A program made the translations under genes and the position numbers. Of a DNA stretch of 64,000 bases, positions 8,014-16,949 are shown piece by piece (the first letter of the stretch is position 1; each line of letters begins with the position of its first letter). The stretch is from Marinisporobacter sp. Its GTDB lineage: Bacteria; Bacillota; Clostridia; Peptostreptococcales; Thermotaleaceae. Below the pieces are notes generated by a model. It searched no databases. It was given only the letters and a program-made list of their open reading frames with translations, and had not been told where the DNA came from. The DNA is taken from assembly GCA_025210395.1 (NCBI GenBank), contig JAOARV010000067.1, positions 62,001-126,000 on the forward strand, read 5' to 3'.

Positions 8014-9300
8014 ATGAATATACTTATAAATAATGGTTCCATATTGATATTTAATAAGGAAAAAGCATTTATTCAAAATAAAAATATAGCCATCGAAAAT
8101 GGAATCATTAAATATATTGGAAAAGTTCCAGATGATTTTCACTATGACAAATGCATCGATGCTACAGATAAATTGATCATGCCAGGACTTATTAATACCC
8201 ATACCCATTTACCCATGTCTCTTTTAAGAAATTATGCAGATGATTTACCCCTTTGGGAATGGCTCACAGAAAAAGTATGGCCTTGTGAATCAAAATTAAC
8301 TGAAGAAATGATCTATTGGGGATCACTTCTTAGCATAGCAGAATTAATTATGTCAGGAATTACCTGCTTTAATGATATGTATAATTTTGCAGATATTGTT
8401 GCAAGAGCTACCCAAGATGCAAAAATGAGAGGCTGCATATGCGAAACTCTTTTTGATAAAACAAGGGATGATTCTTCTGATTTTAAAGAGACAAGAGATT
8501 TATTTAAAAAATGGCACAAGTCAAATCATGATAGAATTCGTATTTTTGTTGGTGCCCATGCACCCTATACCTGTTCTCCTGACTATCTAGAAAAAATGGT
8601 TCCTTTAGCAAAGGAATTAGACACAGGTATTCACATTCATTTAAGTGAAAGCTTAAAAGAAGTTGAAGATAGTTTTAACACATACGAAAAGTCACCTGTC
8701 AAACACTTATATGATTTAGGATTATTTGATGTAAGAACTTTAGCAGCTCATTGTGTCCATTTATCTGATGAAGATCTTCAAATCTTTAAAGAAAATCATG
8801 TGAATGTTTTATATAATCCTGTTAGCAACTTAAAGCTTGCTAATGGTTTTGCACCTATTGTGAAAATGCTAAAAAAGGGTATCAATATTTCTCTTGCTAC
8901 AGATAGTTCTTGTAGCAATAATAATCTGAATATGTTCGAAGAAATAAAGCTTACGTCTCTACTAAATAAAGGAATTACAGGAGATAGTACAGCAGTCTCT
9001 GCTGAAACCGCCTTAAAAATTGCTACCCTTAACGGAGCGAAAGCACTTGGTATAGATGATAAAGTAGGATCTATAGAGGTGGGAAAATGTGCTGATATGA
9101 TTTTAATTGATTTAAATAAGCCTCATCTATGTCCAAGACATAATTTAATTTCTTTATTAGTATATTCTGTTCAATCTTCAGATGTTGATACAGTTATTGT
9201 AGATGGAAATATCTTGATGGAAAATAGACAACTAACTACAATTGATCTAAATACTGTTATGAAAAATATTCAATCATGTGCTGAAAGTTTAACAAAATAA
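8014..9300 (+). CDS. mtaD: 5'-methylthioadenosine / S-adenosylhomocysteine deaminase-like amidohydrolase
   Basis: 428 residues of the ATZ/TRZ-type amidohydrolase family. Metal and catalytic residues are visible: HTHLPMSL (HxH), HIHLSES with the third His, LAAHCVHL with the fourth His region, and ATDSSCSNNNLNMFEE with the metal Asp. GAHAPYTCSP is the substrate-site segment. Enzymes of this group deaminate MTA, SAH or adenosine to inosine-type products, which fits the position after purine nucleoside phosphorylase. Exact substrate preference is inferred, not shown. Confidence 0.85.
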   Translation: MNILINNGSILIFNKEKAFIQNKNIAIENGIIKYIGKVPDDFHYDKCIDATDKLIMPGLINTHTHLPMSLLRNYADDLPLWEWLTEKVWPCESKLTEEMIYWGSLLSIAELIMSGITCFNDMYNFADIVARATQDAKMRGCICETLFDKTRDDSSDFKETRDLFKKWHKSNHDRIRIFVGAHAPYTCSPDYLEKMVPLAKELDTGIHIHLSESLKEVEDSFNTYEKSPVKHLYDLGLFDVRTLAAHCVHLSDEDLQIFKENHVNVLYNPVSNLKLANGFAPIVKMLKKGINISLATDSSCSNNNLNMFEEIKLTSLLNKGITGDSTAVSAETALKIATLNGAKALGIDDKVGSIEVGKCADMILIDLNKPHLCPRHNLISLLVYSVQSSDVDTVIVDGNILMENRQLTTIDLNTVMKNIQSCAESLTK

Positions 9301-9313
9301 CGGAGGGATCAAA

Positions 9314-9481
9314 ATGAAGCTAGTTATATTGGCTTTACTTACAGGGATCATCACCGGAAGTATATTTACATGGGCAAAACTTCCTTTGCCAGCACCGCCA
9401 ACATTAGCTGGTATCGCAGGCATTATTGGAATATTTTTAGGTTCTAAAATTGTAGACTATCTCATGAAAATCTTTACATAA
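9314..9481 (+). CDS. XapX-domain small membrane protein
   Basis: 55 residues, starting MKLVILALLTGIITG behind CGGAGGG. It has two membrane segments (about 1-20 and 30-46) joined by the LPLPAPPTLAGIAGI turn with its P-A-P-P motif, which is diagnostic of the XapX/DUF1427 family. The function of that family is not established; members often sit next to nucleoside or cysteine-hydrolase genes. It is the last gene of the nucleoside operon, 13 bp after the amidohydrolase, so a role near nucleoside transport or salvage is plausible but unproven. Confidence 0.8.
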   Translation: MKLVILALLTGIITGSIFTWAKLPLPAPPTLAGIAGIIGIFLGSKIVDYLMKIFT

Positions 9482-9508
9482 AAAATAGGTCATCATGACC
9501 TATTTTTT
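9481..9508. terminator. Bidirectional terminator
   Basis: AAAAATAGGTCA (9481-9492) and TGACCTATTTTT (9496-9507) pair perfectly around a 3-nt loop. It ends the nucleoside operon on the plus strand and the diguanylate cyclase gene on the minus strand. Confidence 0.88.
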
Positions 9509-9516
9509 ATCCTATT

Positions 9517-11058
9517 CTAAAAAAAAATTAAATTTTTCCCCGCACGCTTAGCTTTGTACAATAAGTTATCTGCCTCATTGATTAAATTTTCCTTTGTCTG
9601 ATCATTATATATACAAAGTCCCGCACTAATAGTTATTTTTAACTCTTTTTCTTTCCACTTTTTATTTTCAATTTTTTCTCTTATTCTATTTGCTATTTGA
9701 TATACATTGTTTGCTTCTAATTCTGAAAAAATAATTACAAACTCTTCTCCACCATATCTTGCTAATATGTCTTTTTCCCTTATACTTTTTAAAATAAGTC
9801 CTGCAATTTCCCTTAATACAAAATCTCCCTTTTGATGTCCATAGGTATCATTTACTTTTTTGAAATCATCTACGTCGATCATCATTAACGTAAATTTTTT
9901 TGATTGTTCTATAAGATCTTCTAATACTTTATCAAAATATTTTCTATTATAGGCTCCTGTTAGTTGATCATAGATGGCATCATTTTTTATCTGATTGATT
10001 CGCTTTATAACACTATTTACCGTTTTATAAATTTCTTCATATTCATCTTTTTCATAATAATCTACATTTAATGCGGTAACCTCTTGATTCTCAATTTGTT
10101 CAATAATTGTACATATATTTCTATTTTCATTCTTTAGCTTTTTAGTAAGCAAGTCTCCCACAACAAAAAACAATATACTAGATATTAAAATAATACTCCC
10201 TACATAGATTCCAACAGGTTTTAATAATTCTTCTAAGTACTTATCTGGAATAAATCCAATAACTTTCCACCCATTTTTATTAATAGTGGAAAAACTCACA
10301 AAAATATTTTTCTTTTTATCATAAAAAACTCCTGTATCCCCTCTTTTTACTGCTTGATACCATTGGTTATTTTCTACATTTTCCCATAACCTTGTTTTAT
10401 CTTTATACGCAATAATATTCCCCTGTGTATTTACAATCATTACATAAGCATCTTCTCCTAAATTTATTTTCGAAATACTTTCAGATAGGATATTTTGTGT
10501 AGTATCCATACCTAAAACCCCTACAACATTTCCATCATTATCTCTTATGGGTTTAGTTGCAGAGATTAATCTTTTTTCACTTCTATAATCTATATACGGC
10601 ACCCACTGGATTTCATTGCTATTTAAAGCTTTTTTATACCATGGTCTTTTCATTGGATCATAATGTTTGTCTTTTTTTTTCCAATATGGATATACATACA
10701 TTTCCTTCATCTTAGTTCCTACATAAATATAATTAATATTTACATTATACTTCTCATATTCCGCCCATTTCTTCATATGTTCTTGCATCTTTTTTTTATC
10801 CTTCAAATCACTATATTGAATATCTTTATGCAATAAGTTCAAATCATTTTCCACATCATGAATATATTTTTCAATATAGATCATTTGGATATTTTTAATA
10901 ATTTTTAAGCTTTCATTCTTCATACTTTCAGTAACAATATATCTAGAATGCATAAAATACAGTACACCTAATAAGATGATTGGTATAAAAGAAAAAATTA
11001 AAGATATTCTTATTTTCTTACTAAAGCTTAGTCTTCCAATACCCATATATTTTTTCAT
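9517..11058 (-). CDS. Membrane diguanylate cyclase with Cache sensor (GGDEF)
   Basis: 513 residues. A membrane segment (about 17-37) is followed by an extracytoplasmic double-Cache sensor (KDKHYDPMKRPWYKKAL and VVGVLGMDTT are typical), a second membrane segment at about 282-305, a short linker and a GGDEF domain. The active-site motif is intact as RYGGEEF, and an RxxD inhibitory site (REKD) lies five residues before it. Synthesis of cyclic di-GMP with product inhibition is therefore expected, tuned by an external small molecule. The gene is monocistronic. Confidence 0.93.
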   Translation of the reverse strand: MKKYMGIGRLSFSKKIRISLIFSFIPIILLGVLYFMHSRYIVTESMKNESLKIIKNIQMIYIEKYIHDVENDLNLLHKDIQYSDLKDKKKMQEHMKKWAEYEKYNVNINYIYVGTKMKEMYVYPYWKKKDKHYDPMKRPWYKKALNSNEIQWVPYIDYRSEKRLISATKPIRDNDGNVVGVLGMDTTQNILSESISKINLGEDAYVMIVNTQGNIIAYKDKTRLWENVENNQWYQAVKRGDTGVFYDKKKNIFVSFSTINKNGWKVIGFIPDKYLEELLKPVGIYVGSIILISSILFFVVGDLLTKKLKNENRNICTIIEQIENQEVTALNVDYYEKDEYEEIYKTVNSVIKRINQIKNDAIYDQLTGAYNRKYFDKVLEDLIEQSKKFTLMMIDVDDFKKVNDTYGHQKGDFVLREIAGLILKSIREKDILARYGGEEFVIIFSELEANNVYQIANRIREKIENKKWKEKELKITISAGLCIYNDQTKENLINEADNLLYKAKRAGKNLIFF

Positions 11059-11195
11059 CCTGTCACTCCTAATTTGTCTTATATGATTGATAGATCAGTA
11101 TTTAACCCTTCTAATGTATATCCCTGCAACTATATTTTATAATAAATTGTTTGAAAATTATGTCACATCTTGTTCTTATCCTTGTTTTACTTTAT

Positions 11196-11240
11196 TTAAA
11201 AAAATAAGAAGGTCATGCCTATTGTGCATAACCTTCTTTT
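11196..11240 (-). terminator. Terminator overlapping the GGDEF-EAL stop codon
   Basis: Arms GCATAACCTTCTT (11226-11238) and AAGAAGGTCATGC (11206-11218) pair with one wobble; on the minus strand they are followed by seven T. The hairpin includes the last codons of the gene. Confidence 0.75.
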
Positions 11241-13315
11241 AATAATTTTTCTAGCTTTTCTTTTGGTAAAGGTTTACTAAAGAAATATCCTTGTGCTTTA
11301 TCACATTGCAACTTTTTTAATATGAAGAATTGATCTTCTGTTTCTACACCTTCTGCTGTAACCATTAGATTCATACTATGTGCTAAATCGATTACAGCTT
11401 TGGCAATGGATTTCTCTCTTTTAGATTCTGCAATATCATCTACAAAGGTTTTATCAATTTTTAATGTATCAATAGGTAAAACCTTTAGATAATTCAAAGA
11501 AGAATAACCCGTTCCAAAATCATCTAAAGATATTCTCAATCCCAATTTCTTCAATTTTTTCAGTATTTCTATAGTAAAATTCAAATCCTTCATGGCAAGA
11601 CTTTCTGTGATCTCTAATTCCAAAAGCTCTGGGTTTATTTTTGTTTTATCTAAAATATCCCTTATAGTTAACACTAAATCCTGCTGTTGAAATTGACGAG
11701 CAGAAAGATTAACTGCTATTTTTAGAGGCGGATATCCCAAATCTATCCATTTTCGATTTTGTTCACAGGCACTTTTTAGTACCCATTCCCCTATTGGAAT
11801 AATAAGGTCTGACTCTTCAGCTATAGGAATAAATTCATAAGGAGATATAAATCCTCGTATAGGGTGATTCCATCTGAGTAATGCTTCTAAACCAATAACC
11901 TTTTTAGTATTCATATCAATCTGTGGTTGATAATATAATAAAAATTCATTGCGCTTCATTGCATATCTCAAATTATTTTTCATCTCTAATTTTTCTAGTA
12001 ATTGTTTATTCATTTCTGGTGTATAAAATTTGTAATTGTTTTTTCCATTTTCCTTTGCAGAATACATGGCTGTATCTGCATTTTTTATCATTTCATGTAT
12101 ATCCTTTCCCTGTTCTGGGTATACACTAATTCCAATAGTTGCTGTAATATAAAATTCCCTATCACCCAATATCCAAGGTTTTTGAAAAGAAGCTATTATA
12201 CTTTCTACAACACAAATAATATCTTCCTTATATACTATTTTAGGTAACCATATACCAAACTCATCCCCACCTAGCCTTGTAATAACTCCCAATGGTGGTA
12301 AAACTTTTTTCAAAAGTTTCGCAACATCTTTTAGTAATTCATCACCATACATATGTCCAAGTGTATCATTTACATTCTTAAAATTATCTAAGTCCATATA
12401 TAATACGGCTACTTTATAATCATTTTTCTTCCCTTCATTTAATGCTTCTGCTAGTTTTTCTTCAAAAAAAGTCCTATTTGGAAGTCCTGTTAACGAATCA
12501 TAATAGGCCAATCTATAAATATTCTCCTCAGCTATTTTATAATGTGTAATATCTTCATGGGAACCTGCCATCCTAATAGGCTTTTTATTTTTATTAAAAA
12601 TTGCTTTTCCCCTACTTAGTATCCATTTATAGCTTCCATCTTTTGTACGCATTCTATATTGATTTTCATAATAAGGTACTTGGTCTTTTAAGTGTTTCTC
12701 TAATTCTTCATTTGTTCTTTGTAGATCCTCTGGATAAATCAAACTTTTCCATGCTTCTATACTATTTCCAATTTCATCCTCTTCAAATCCAAGTAAGTCT
12801 TTCATTCTTGTAAATAACAATTTATTGTTTATAATATCCCAATCCCATATACCATCACTTGCACCTTCCATGGCTAATCGGAACCGTTCTTCACTTTCCT
12901 TTAATGCTTTTTGGCTTTTTTGTAGCTCAGTAACTTGTTGTTCTAAGTCTTCTTCTGCAGCAATTAATTCTTCATAAGTAAACTCAATTTGCTCATAGCT
13001 TTCTAATAACTTCTTTTCCTTCCACTCTTTTTCCTTCATAACTCTATAAATGATCATATAAAGCATTATTGAAGTCGCAATAACATAAAACCATCCCTTA
13101 AAGGTCTGAATAAGCGTAACGCTACTAGCATCTTTTACAACAATATGCACGAATCTATCGGAAAAAGTAATCCATAAACATCCTACTAAAAGATATATAG
13201 TTGCTATTTTCATGGCTATAGATTTAGGATTAAATTTTTTATTAATCATTATTGAATGCTCATACATATCAAATATTTTTTTGAATTTTTTATCATTACT
13301 ACCATAAAAAAACAA
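11219..13315 (-). CDS. Membrane PAS-GGDEF-EAL cyclic-di-GMP protein
   Basis: 698 residues. Two membrane segments lie near the N-terminus (about 38-58 and 72-90), then a short coiled coil, a PAS domain (about 142-262, PAC motif [17 protein letters not shown]), GGDEF (about 270-430, motif RLGGDEF) and EAL (about 440-698). The phosphodiesterase residues look complete: [41 protein letters not shown] and AQGYFFSKP. The position five residues before GGDEF is PLGV rather than RxxD, so the inhibitory site is absent. A net phosphodiesterase, perhaps with GGDEF as a GTP sensor, is my inference. Three phased A-tracts lie upstream. Confidence 0.93.
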   Translation of the reverse strand: MFFYGSNDKKFKKIFDMYEHSIMINKKFNPKSIAMKIATIYLLVGCLWITFSDRFVHIVVKDASSVTLIQTFKGWFYVIATSIMLYMIIYRVMKEKEWKEKKLLESYEQIEFTYEELIAAEEDLEQQVTELQKSQKALKESEERFRLAMEGASDGIWDWDIINNKLLFTRMKDLLGFEEDEIGNSIEAWKSLIYPEDLQRTNEELEKHLKDQVPYYENQYRMRTKDGSYKWILSRGKAIFNKNKKPIRMAGSHEDITHYKIAEENIYRLAYYDSLTGLPNRTFFEEKLAEALNEGKKNDYKVAVLYMDLDNFKNVNDTLGHMYGDELLKDVAKLLKKVLPPLGVITRLGGDEFGIWLPKIVYKEDIICVVESIIASFQKPWILGDREFYITATIGISVYPEQGKDIHEMIKNADTAMYSAKENGKNNYKFYTPEMNKQLLEKLEMKNNLRYAMKRNEFLLYYQPQIDMNTKKVIGLEALLRWNHPIRGFISPYEFIPIAEESDLIIPIGEWVLKSACEQNRKWIDLGYPPLKIAVNLSARQFQQQDLVLTIRDILDKTKINPELLELEITESLAMKDLNFTIEILKKLKKLGLRISLDDFGTGYSSLNYLKVLPIDTLKIDKTFVDDIAESKREKSIAKAVIDLAHSMNLMVTAEGVETEDQFFILKKLQCDKAQGYFFSKPLPKEKLEKLLKEGYAQ

Positions 13316-13397
13316 TAGAACATACTCCTTTCCTTAAATATGTAACACCTTTTATTTTTTATTTTATAAATATCATACCTTATTATTCTTTTTATAT

Positions 13398-13427
13398 CTA
13401 CATTTTTCTGCATTTTTCTACATTTTT
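13398..13427 (-). repeat. Three tandem 10-bp units with phased A/T tracts
   Basis: CTACATTTTT, CTGCATTTTT and CTACATTTTT follow each other exactly every 10 bp, about 83 bp upstream of the GGDEF-EAL start. T5 tracts repeated once per helical turn are expected to bend DNA and may act as an UP element or binding site. Confidence 0.6.
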
Positions 13428-13435
13428 ACAATCCA

Positions 13436-13473
13436 CAAAAAAGTAGAAGACCCCCATCCACAAAGGTCCTCTA
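13436..13473 (-). terminator. Terminator of the M16 peptidase gene
   Basis: On the minus strand, AGAGGACC (from 13472) pairs with GGTCTTCT (to 13445) with one wobble, followed by a T-run. It lies 27 bp after the M16 stop codon. Confidence 0.6.
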
Positions 13474-13499
13474 GTAATAAATTCTTAAACAATGACTAT

Positions 13500-14744
13500 T
13501 TAATTTTTATTCAATAAAATATGTATTGTCGGTGCACAAAACACTTTCTCTGCTACATTATAAATATCAGCAGCCTGAATATAATCTAATTTCTTCATTT
13601 CATCTGCAAATGCATCAATTTTTCTGTTCATCATCTTTTGTTGTAAAACATAATCACCCAGTCCTTCCGAGTCTTCTAACATTGAAGCAACAGCTGTTTT
13701 TACTACTTTTTTCATATGGGTAATATTTTTTTCGTCAAAATCAATTTCCCTATTTTTTATCTTTCGAATACAAGTTTCAATGACTTCTTTAGCTTCCCAA
13801 ATCTCCTCTTCTTCAGCCGTTGTATAAATATATAAGGTTTTCACATTTTCTGTTACATCCACTTCTGAATAAACATCGTAGGAAAAACCTTTTTCTTCTC
13901 GAAGTGCTCTAAATAATATAGAATTAGCACTCTGTCCTAGTTTATGATTGAGTACCTCTAAAGCCAACTCTTCTTTACGGGTTAATCCATAAAATGTATA
14001 TAGAAAAAGCAAAGTATTTTGCTCTATATTCTTCTTATAGGATATTTTTTCAACATTTTTATTTTTTTCTATTAAAATAGAGTTTCTATGCGCTTCACCT
14101 TTTCCCCAATACTTGAAATATCTTTCTATTATTTCTTTCACAAGCTCATGATCAAAGGGAGAAACTACACTAATAATACATTCATTTGGAATATAGTTTT
14201 TTTCATAAGCATCTTTTAATTGTTTCTTTGTGAAGCTTTTAATTGTTTTTGCATTTCCTAAAACATCATATCTTAACGGACTCTTTTCAAAAGCCATCTC
14301 ATTGATCTTTAAAAAACTATACTGCTCCACATCATCTATATCAGATTTTAACTCTGCTAAAATTACTTTTCTTTCTTTTTCAATTTCTTCCTCTGGAAAA
14401 GTAGCATTCATCATCATATCTGATAAAAGCTCTATTGATGCTTCTAACTCTTCTGATAATGCAGTAATAGAAAATACTGTAGAAGTGTAATCTGTATAAG
14501 CATCATAAGACCCTGCTCTTTCTTCAATATCTTGATTGATTCTATGATTATCCCTTTTATGAGTACCCTTAAACAGCATATGTTCAATAAAATGAAATAA
14601 TCCTTTTTCATTTACATTTTCGTACATAGCACCTACCTTCATTCCTACATGTATAGATGCAATATGTGTATCTTTTTTGATTGCTATTAATTGTATACCA
14701 TTTTCTAATTTATATTCTTTGCTATTGAAAAATTGTTTCTCCAT
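13500..14744 (-). CDS. M16-family zinc peptidase (processing-peptidase type)
   Basis: About 414 residues from the start MEKQFFNSKEYKL; the ATG nine codons upstream is rejected because TAGGAG lies 8 nt before this one. The inverted zinc motif HxxEH is visible as HFIEHMLFKGT near residues 46-56, and the third ligand Glu lies in the later FPEEEIEKERKVILAEL segment. Length and lack of a signal peptide match the cytoplasmic YmxG/PqqL-like branch. The gene is monocistronic, and no natural substrate can be named. Confidence 0.9.
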   Translation of the reverse strand: MEKQFFNSKEYKLENGIQLIAIKKDTHIASIHVGMKVGAMYENVNEKGLFHFIEHMLFKGTHKRDNHRINQDIEERAGSYDAYTDYTSTVFSITALSEELEASIELLSDMMMNATFPEEEIEKERKVILAELKSDIDDVEQYSFLKINEMAFEKSPLRYDVLGNAKTIKSFTKKQLKDAYEKNYIPNECIISVVSPFDHELVKEIIERYFKYWGKGEAHRNSILIEKNKNVEKISYKKNIEQNTLLFLYTFYGLTRKEELALEVLNHKLGQSANSILFRALREEKGFSYDVYSEVDVTENVKTLYIYTTAEEEEIWEAKEVIETCIRKIKNREIDFDEKNITHMKKVVKTAVASMLEDSEGLGDYVLQQKMMNRKIDAFADEMKKLDYIQAADIYNVAEKVFCAPTIHILLNKN

Positions 14745-14937
14745 ATATTTTACTCCTACTCTATCCATCATTTTATTATTTTCTTTATTTTACCTTTCAA
14801 TCCTTTCTTTATTTATTATAACAGAATCTTCTTTAGAACTTATATACAATACAAAAATAATTTAACATTGCTTTAGTATCCAAGGCATACCAATGCTTAT
14901 AGCAAATATAATAAGTTTAAATTTATTGTGAAAAAAT

Positions 14938-14987
14938 AAAAAAAGACCGTTCCTATCCCCTGTGAAGAATATGAACGATCTTTTTTA
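14938..14987 (-). terminator. Terminator of the glycogen operon
   Basis: AAAAAAGATCGTTC pairs with GAACGGTCTTTTTT on the minus strand around a 20-nt loop, a few bases after the amylase stop codon. Confidence 0.8.
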
Positions 14988-14991
14988 ATCC

Positions 14992-16935
14992 TTATTCTTT
15001 ATCTATTAGTAGCTTATAAGAAAGAGGTACCATTTTCATAATAATTTTTCCAGTTATTATTTCGATTTCCTCTCCATCTAATATATTTATCAATTTATTT
15101 TTTCCACCAGTCTTTATTTCAATTGTATGGGTTACATCCATAGATACATTAAATATAGCAATCACACGCCCATTATTTCTCTTCTGGTTGAATACATCTT
15201 TTCCGTTAGTAATACATCTTTCATAGGCATAGATTGTATCCTTATAATAAAGTGGCTCATAAGACCCTGTCTTTAAAGCATCTATATTTTTTCTTATTCC
15301 TGTAATTTTTTTATACCAATCTAATAATTCTTGGTCTTCTTTTCCCCAAGGATAAGTCCTTCTATTAAAAGGATCTTTCATGCCTTCTAGTCCTGCCTCA
15401 TCTCCATAATATATACAAGGAACTCCAGGAAAAGTCATCTGCATCAAAGAAATCATTTTAAGTCTTTTTTTTGCAAGTTCTCTTTCCTCTCTACTACATT
15501 TATATACTGCCTGTTGCCTTCTATTTAATACACCTTCAGGAGCTCCTGAAAGAAGGGTTATAATCCTTTCCGTATCATGGGTTCCGATTATATTCATGAG
15601 GGCATAAAATGCTTCTAAGGGATAATTTTCATAAAGACTCATAATAATTCTATTGAAAGTTTCTCCATCTATCTTCTTTAAAAAGAAATCTATAAAACAC
15701 CTTCTCAAAGGATAATTCATTACAGAATCTAGTTCATCTCCTAAGAGATAATGTCTAAGTTTTCCATAGGCATGTTTTCTTGTAGCATCTTCCCATACTT
15801 CCCCTATAAGAACATGTTCTTCATTTTTTTCCTTTATGCAAGCTCTTAGTTTTTTTATAAACTCTTCAGGAAGCTCGTCTGCAACATCTAATCTCCAACC
15901 AGATATCCCTGCATCTGAATAATGTTTTATAACACTATTCTCCCCTTCTATGATAAAGTCAACAAAGGAAGCTTCCATCTCATTTATATTAGGTAAAGTA
16001 TCAAATCCCCACCAGCAAGTATATTCATTTGGATAATTCAAAAAAGTATACCATTTGTAATAGGGTGAATTGAGAGACTGATAAGCTCCTACACTAGGAT
16101 ATGTACCTTTTTTATTGAAATAAACACTATCACTTCCTGTATGACTAAAAACACCATCTAATATAATATGCATCCCTAGCTTTTCTACTTGTTCACAAAG
16201 TTCTTCTAAATCTTTTTTATCTCCAAACATAGGATCGATCTTTTTATAATCTCCTGTATCATATTTGTGATTAGAATAGGCCTCAAAAATGGGGTTTAAA
16301 TAGATTATATCTATTCCTAATTTTTTTAGATAATTTAATTTTTTAATAATTCCCTTTAGATTTCCTCCAAAAAAATCATTTACTAAGTATATTCCATCTT
16401 CATAATCTATCTCATAATAGGGTCTTTCATTCCAATCATTATGTATAATATATTCATCATTTTTTTTATGTATAGATCCATTTTCATTGCCATTGAAGAA
16501 ACGATCTACAAAAATTTGATACATAATTGCATCCTTAAACCATGAAGGCGTTTTAAAATTTTTATCAAATACAGTAAGTTGATAAGCGCGTGGAGGATGT
16601 GTATAAACTTTTCCTCTTCCACCTAAGAAATCCTCTTGATTTCCATAATAAATAATCCCTGTTTCTGTTCCAATAATAAAATAATACCATATAATGCTTT
16701 GAAAAACTGGTGCTACAAACTTCCCTTCATACAAATGAATTCCATCCACTGTTTCAACCAATTTCATATTTATTTGTTTTTCGTCATGAATCCAAATCCT
16801 TAAAATCACATTAATAGGTTTCAGACTGCATTTTACATGCAGTCTGAATGTAATCTCTTCCCCACAAATAACGGCTCCAAAAGGTCTTTTATAAAACGCG
16901 TCTTGTGAATTAAAAAATACTTCCCATTGTTTCAT
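14992..16935 (-). CDS. GH13 alpha-amylase family glycosidase (neopullulanase/cyclomaltodextrinase type)
   Basis: About 647 residues starting MKQWEVFFNS; an upstream in-frame GTG overlaps the ribosome binding site and is rejected. Residues 1-120 form a starch-binding/N-terminal beta domain like those of GH13 maltogenic enzymes. The catalytic barrel carries the GH13 motifs DGVFSHTG (region I), GWRLDVADE (nucleophile Asp), LIGEVWED (acid/base Glu) and IIGTHDTERI (transition-state Asp). There is no signal peptide, so it acts inside the cell. As last gene of the glycogen operon it probably trims or debranches limit dextrins left by GlgP. Confidence 0.9.
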   Translation of the reverse strand: MKQWEVFFNSQDAFYKRPFGAVICGEEITFRLHVKCSLKPINVILRIWIHDEKQINMKLVETVDGIHLYEGKFVAPVFQSIIWYYFIIGTETGIIYYGNQEDFLGGRGKVYTHPPRAYQLTVFDKNFKTPSWFKDAIMYQIFVDRFFNGNENGSIHKKNDEYIIHNDWNERPYYEIDYEDGIYLVNDFFGGNLKGIIKKLNYLKKLGIDIIYLNPIFEAYSNHKYDTGDYKKIDPMFGDKKDLEELCEQVEKLGMHIILDGVFSHTGSDSVYFNKKGTYPSVGAYQSLNSPYYKWYTFLNYPNEYTCWWGFDTLPNINEMEASFVDFIIEGENSVIKHYSDAGISGWRLDVADELPEEFIKKLRACIKEKNEEHVLIGEVWEDATRKHAYGKLRHYLLGDELDSVMNYPLRRCFIDFFLKKIDGETFNRIIMSLYENYPLEAFYALMNIIGTHDTERIITLLSGAPEGVLNRRQQAVYKCSREERELAKKRLKMISLMQMTFPGVPCIYYGDEAGLEGMKDPFNRRTYPWGKEDQELLDWYKKITGIRKNIDALKTGSYEPLYYKDTIYAYERCITNGKDVFNQKRNNGRVIAIFNVSMDVTHTIEIKTGGKNKLINILDGEEIEIITGKIIMKMVPLSYKLLIDKE

Positions 16936-16949
16936 TATTCTCACTCCAA

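Noticed and set aside
8313..8519. Minus-strand frame inside the amidohydrolase gene
   Set aside because: Shadow of a well-supported gene; no promoter or ribosome binding site.
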